A program made the position numbers and the translations under genes. Below the pieces are notes generated by a model. It did no database searches. It was given only the letters and a program-made list of their open reading frames with translations, and was not told the origin of the DNA. A stretch of DNA of 64,000 nt from Streptomyces sp. SS1-1. Its GTDB lineage: Bacteria > Actinomycetota > Actinomycetes > Streptomycetales > Streptomycetaceae. Shown here one piece after another: positions 61,757 to 64,000 of this stretch (the first letter of the stretch is position 1; each line of letters begins with the position of its first letter). The stretch covers positions 558,001-622,000 of the forward strand of contig NZ_WBXN01000004.1 of assembly GCF_008973465.1 (NCBI RefSeq), in the 5' to 3' direction.

Positions 61757-62521
61757 TCACCAGGCGCTCGCGCCGCCGTCGACCGCGTAGTTGGCGCCGG
61801 TGATGTAGCCCGCCCGGTCCGAGGCGAGGAACGCGGCGAGTTCGACGATCTCCTCGGGGCGGGCGAACCGCTTGAGCAGCGTCTTGCTGGTGATCGCGTC
61901 CCGGGCGGCCTGGTTGTCGCCGAGGTCGCGGTCGCTGGCGGGGGTGAGCACCGGGCCGGGGCTGATCGCCACCGCGCGGATGCCGTGCGGGGCCCCCTCC
62001 AGCGCGAGTTGCCGGGTCATGCCGATGACTCCGGCGTTGGCGGCGGTGTGGGCGACCATCGGAGGGGTGGCACCGGCGATGAGACCGGCCTCCGAGGCGA
62101 CGTTGATGATGACGCCGCCGCCGCGCCGGACCAGGTGCGGCCAGGTGAACTTCGACACGAGGAAGGGGATGTCGAGTTCGCCGGCGATGGTCGCGTGCCA
62201 GTCCTCCACCGGGAAGTCGGGCATCGGGCCGAAGCGCTGCATGGCCGCGTTGTTGTAGATCACGTCGAGTCCGCCGTAGGCCGCGGCGGCCTCCTCGGCG
62301 AGCCGGTGCACGTCGTCCGGGTCGGTGAGGTCGACCGGGGCGATGCTCGTCATCTCGCCGCCCGCGCGGCGGACGAGTTCGACCGTCTCCTCGTCGGCGG
62401 CGGCCTGGATGTCGGTGCCGACGATCCGGGCGCCCTCGCGGGCGAAGACCTGTGCCGCTACCCGGCCCATGCCGCCCGCGGTGCCGGTGATGAGCGCCAC
62501 CTTGCCGTCGAGTGTTCCCAT
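61757..62521 (-). CDS. SDR-family protein without the canonical Tyr and Lys
   Basis: A 254-residue protein with a normal SDR frame: TGTAGGMGRVAA at about 13-24, DLTDPDDV, YNNAAMQ for NNAG, INVASEAG (Ser) and the C-terminal GYITGANYAVDGGA. The catalytic YxxxK reads H-TAA-N (in MVAHTAANAGV, about 155-165), with His for Tyr and Asn for Lys. Ordinary SDR chemistry is therefore doubtful; it may use another mechanism or bind ligand only. A perfect palindrome lies 82-100 bases upstream of the start. Confidence 0.88.
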   Translation of the reverse strand: MGTLDGKVALITGTAGGMGRVAAQVFAREGARIVGTDIQAAADEETVELVRRAGGEMTSIAPVDLTDPDDVHRLAEEAAAAYGGLDVIYNNAAMQRFGPMPDFPVEDWHATIAGELDIPFLVSKFTWPHLVRRGGGVIINVASEAGLIAGATPPMVAHTAANAGVIGMTRQLALEGAPHGIRAVAISPGPVLTPASDRDLGDNQAARDAITSKTLLKRFARPEEIVELAAFLASDRAGYITGANYAVDGGASAW

Positions 62522-62603
62522 GGCTCTGCTCCTAGGGGTGAGACGCGTGGGCGGGGGTGCGCCACGCGGTGGGTGGTGCGGGGGCTCCGAGCCCTCCGCT
62601 ATT

Positions 62604-62621
62604 TGCTTGACAAGTCAAGCA
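62604..62621 (-). promoter_or_regulatory. Perfect 8-2-8 palindrome before the SDR gene
   Basis: TGCTTGAC-AA-GTCAAGCA lies 83-100 bases upstream of the SDR start. On the minus strand it contains TTGACT, a good -35 element, so a repressor bound here would cover the promoter. The form suits a MarR or TetR protein; no regulator gene is adjacent. Confidence 0.6.
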
Positions 62622-62672
62622 CTTCTTACAACTCCAGCCCTCGCCGATCCATTCCCGGGACGGGTCCCGACG

Positions 62673-63386
62673 TCAGGCCGCCTCGCCGGATTCCGCGGGC
62701 GCGGCGGCGCGGGCCCGGCGCACGGCGCGGCCCAGCTCGGTCCGGGGGAAGCGGTCGAGCATGGCGCGCAGTTCGGCGGCCGCGACATACGCGCCGAAGG
62801 GCTCGGCGCCCGGCTGGAGCCGCACCCCGTCGGCGAGGGTCCCCGCCGGGACCGGGTCGAAGCCGAGACTCCCGACCAGCCGGGCCACCACGGCCCGGTC
62901 CTCCGGTCGGTCGCCGGCGACCGCGATCGCCGTGCGGTCGGCGGCACCGGCGGGCCGGGCGCCGCCCTCCAGGTCGTGGTAGCCCATGTGGTTGAACGCC
63001 TTGACGACGCGCGAGTCCGACAGGAACGCCTGGACCAGTTCGCTGGTGGAGCGGCGCGGGTCGGCGAACTCGTCGCGCACGCCGTCGACCTCCCACCAGT
63101 AGTTCATGGCGTCGATCACCAGCCTGCCCCGCAGCGCCTCCACCGGGAGGCTCCGGTAGCGGCCCAGGGGCAGGGCCAGGATCACCACGTCGGCGGCCGA
63201 GGCGGCCTCGGCGGCGGTGACCGGGACCGCGCCGGGCGCGAGGACGTCCACGGCGAGGGCGATGGCGCCGGGCTCGCCCGACCCCGCGATCAGTACGCGG
63301 TGGCCCGCGGCGAGGGCGAGCCGGGCCAGTACGGTGCCGAGCTTGCCCGCGCCCAGGACGCCGATCGTGCGGATGTCCGTGTCCAT
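62673..63386 (-). CDS. F420/NADP-type reductase (NADPH-dependent F420 reductase-like)
   Basis: A 237-residue protein with an N-terminal Rossmann domain: [21 protein letters not shown] in part (GxGxxG at about 10-16), [19 protein letters not shown] and [15 protein letters not shown]. This matches the family of F420:NADP oxidoreductases and related dinucleotide reductases. It lies 25 bases downstream of the luciferase-like monooxygenase, many of which use F420, so a cofactor-linked pair is likely. Confidence 0.88.
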   Translation of the reverse strand: MDTDIRTIGVLGAGKLGTVLARLALAAGHRVLIAGSGEPGAIALAVDVLAPGAVPVTAAEAASAADVVILALPLGRYRSLPVEALRGRLVIDAMNYWWEVDGVRDEFADPRRSTSELVQAFLSDSRVVKAFNHMGYHDLEGGARPAGAADRTAIAVAGDRPEDRAVVARLVGSLGFDPVPAGTLADGVRLQPGAEPFGAYVAAAELRAMLDRFPRTELGRAVRRARAAAPAESGEAA

Positions 63387-63411
63387 CGGGTCTCCTTCCG
63401 TTCCGTGGGGG

Positions 63412-64000
63412 TCAGCCGGCCAGCAGGTCGCGGACCATCGGGATCACCTTGGTGCCGTACAGCTCGACCGCGCGGAGCCGGGCGCTCACGGGCAGCGCGC
63501 CCGCGGTGTAGAGGAGGTCGAACCGGCCGACGCCGAGCGAGCGGACGTTGGCGGCGATCTTGCGGGCGACCGTCTCGGGCGAGCCGATGTAGAGGGAGCC
63601 GTGCTCGATCTCGGCCTCGTACTCGGCGCGTCGCAGCGGGGGCCAGCCGCGCTGGGCGCCGATGCGGTCGCGGATCTCCCGGTACGGCCGCCAGTACGCC
63701 TCCCGCGCCTCCTCGTCCGTGTCGGCGACGAAGCCGGGCGAGTGCATGCCGACCGGGTGGGCGGGGGTGCCGAGCTGGTCCGTCGCGCGCCGGTAGAGAT
63801 CGACGTACGGGACGAAGCGCCCCGGGGGGCCGCCGATGATCGCGAGCATCATCGCGAGGCCGTGCCGGGCGGTGCGCAGGACGGACTGGGGCGAGCCGCC
63901 GACGCCGACCCAGGTGGTGAGGCGCCCGGACTCGGTCCGGGGCAGGACCTGGGCGTCCCTCAGCGGGGGCCGGACCGTGCCCTCCCAGCTGACGGGCCGC
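63412..64000 (-). CDS. LLM-class (luciferase-like) flavin-dependent oxidoreductase, 5' end outside window
   Basis: At least 196 codons of the C-terminal part of a luciferase-like monooxygenase; the start lies past the window end. Visible blocks: [21 protein letters not shown], in part, [41 protein letters not shown] and [11 protein letters not shown]. The family uses FMN or F420. The neighbouring F420/NADP-type reductase favours F420 or a linked flavin. Confidence 0.88.
   Translation of the reverse strand, partial: RPVSWEGTVRPPLRDAQVLPRTESGRLTTWVGVGGSPQSVLRTARHGLAMMLAIIGGPPGRFVPYVDLYRRATDQLGTPAHPVGMHSPGFVADTDEEAREAYWRPYREIRDRIGAQRGWPPLRRAEYEAEIEHGSLYIGSPETVARKIAANVRSLGVGRFDLLYTAGALPVSARLRAVELYGTKVIPMVRDLLAG

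Noticed and set aside
1..64000. tRNA, rRNA or mobile element genes
   Set aside because: I saw no T-loop consensus, transposase motifs or terminal repeats with target duplications. A tRNA search program would be decisive for tRNAs.

Overview
The window is very GC-rich (third codon positions almost always G or C), densely packed, and carries marks of the genus Streptomyces: a sortase-anchored long chaplin, an SsgA-family sporulation protein, an NsdA-type differentiation regulator, a SpoIIE-type phosphatase, a DUF397 protein, an SPW-repeat protein, and two genes with the rare TTA codon that depends on the bldA tRNA. I see no rRNA, tRNA, CRISPR array, insertion sequence, prophage or replication origin. 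It reads as ordinary chromosome with a mix of conserved and accessory genes.

Layout. 1-3930 (minus): a signalling operon of a two-FHA ABC transporter, an SH3-like protein and a Ser/Thr kinase cut by the window edge, like mycobacterial PknF/Rv1747. 3999-9844: a TTA-containing small gene, an aldo/keto reductase divergent from a LysR regulator, a DinB protein, adenosine deaminase, a VOC protein and a second aldo/keto reductase. 9885-10770: a secreted family 19 chitinase with two DasR-like sites upstream. 10808-17982: an ECF sigma factor coupled to a YCII protein, an acyl-CoA dehydrogenase, a small protein, an NAD-binding/DUF2867 protein, a photolyase and two small membrane proteins. 18071-25487: acetyltransferases, a deaminase, and the most unusual gene of the window, a 1455-residue protein joining a membrane c-di-GMP synthase/hydrolase (GGDEF-EAL) to a PLP-dependent alpha-oxoamine synthase, followed by a methyltransferase.

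25684-34576 is rich in development genes: chaplin, secreted S33 peptidase, baeRF-type protein, SsgA-like protein, PAS-PP2C phosphatase, NsdA-like regulator and a divergent TTA-containing phosphotransferase. 34828-41811: cell-wall amidase, a universal stress protein, DUF397, a thiolase relic, a membrane sulfatase and a hydrolase. 41994-49364: phenylacetate-CoA ligase with a PaaR-like operator, an acyl-CoA synthetase, a penicillin/AHL acylase and a Tat-type serine hydrolase.

49372-64000: a phytoene-desaturase-like oxidoreductase broken by a one-base shift, a Ser/Thr kinase with a TPR tail, an MpaB-type oxygenase, a cysteine-rich copper-storage-like protein, PPK2 (also with a one-base shift near its end), a universal stress protein, a GH65 phosphorylase coupled to a beta-phosphoglucomutase-type phosphatase, two SDRs (one without the usual catalytic Tyr/Lys), an F420/NADP-type reductase and the end of a luciferase-like monooxygenase. 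Both one-base shifts lie in G/C runs, so sequencing error must be excluded before calling them mutations.
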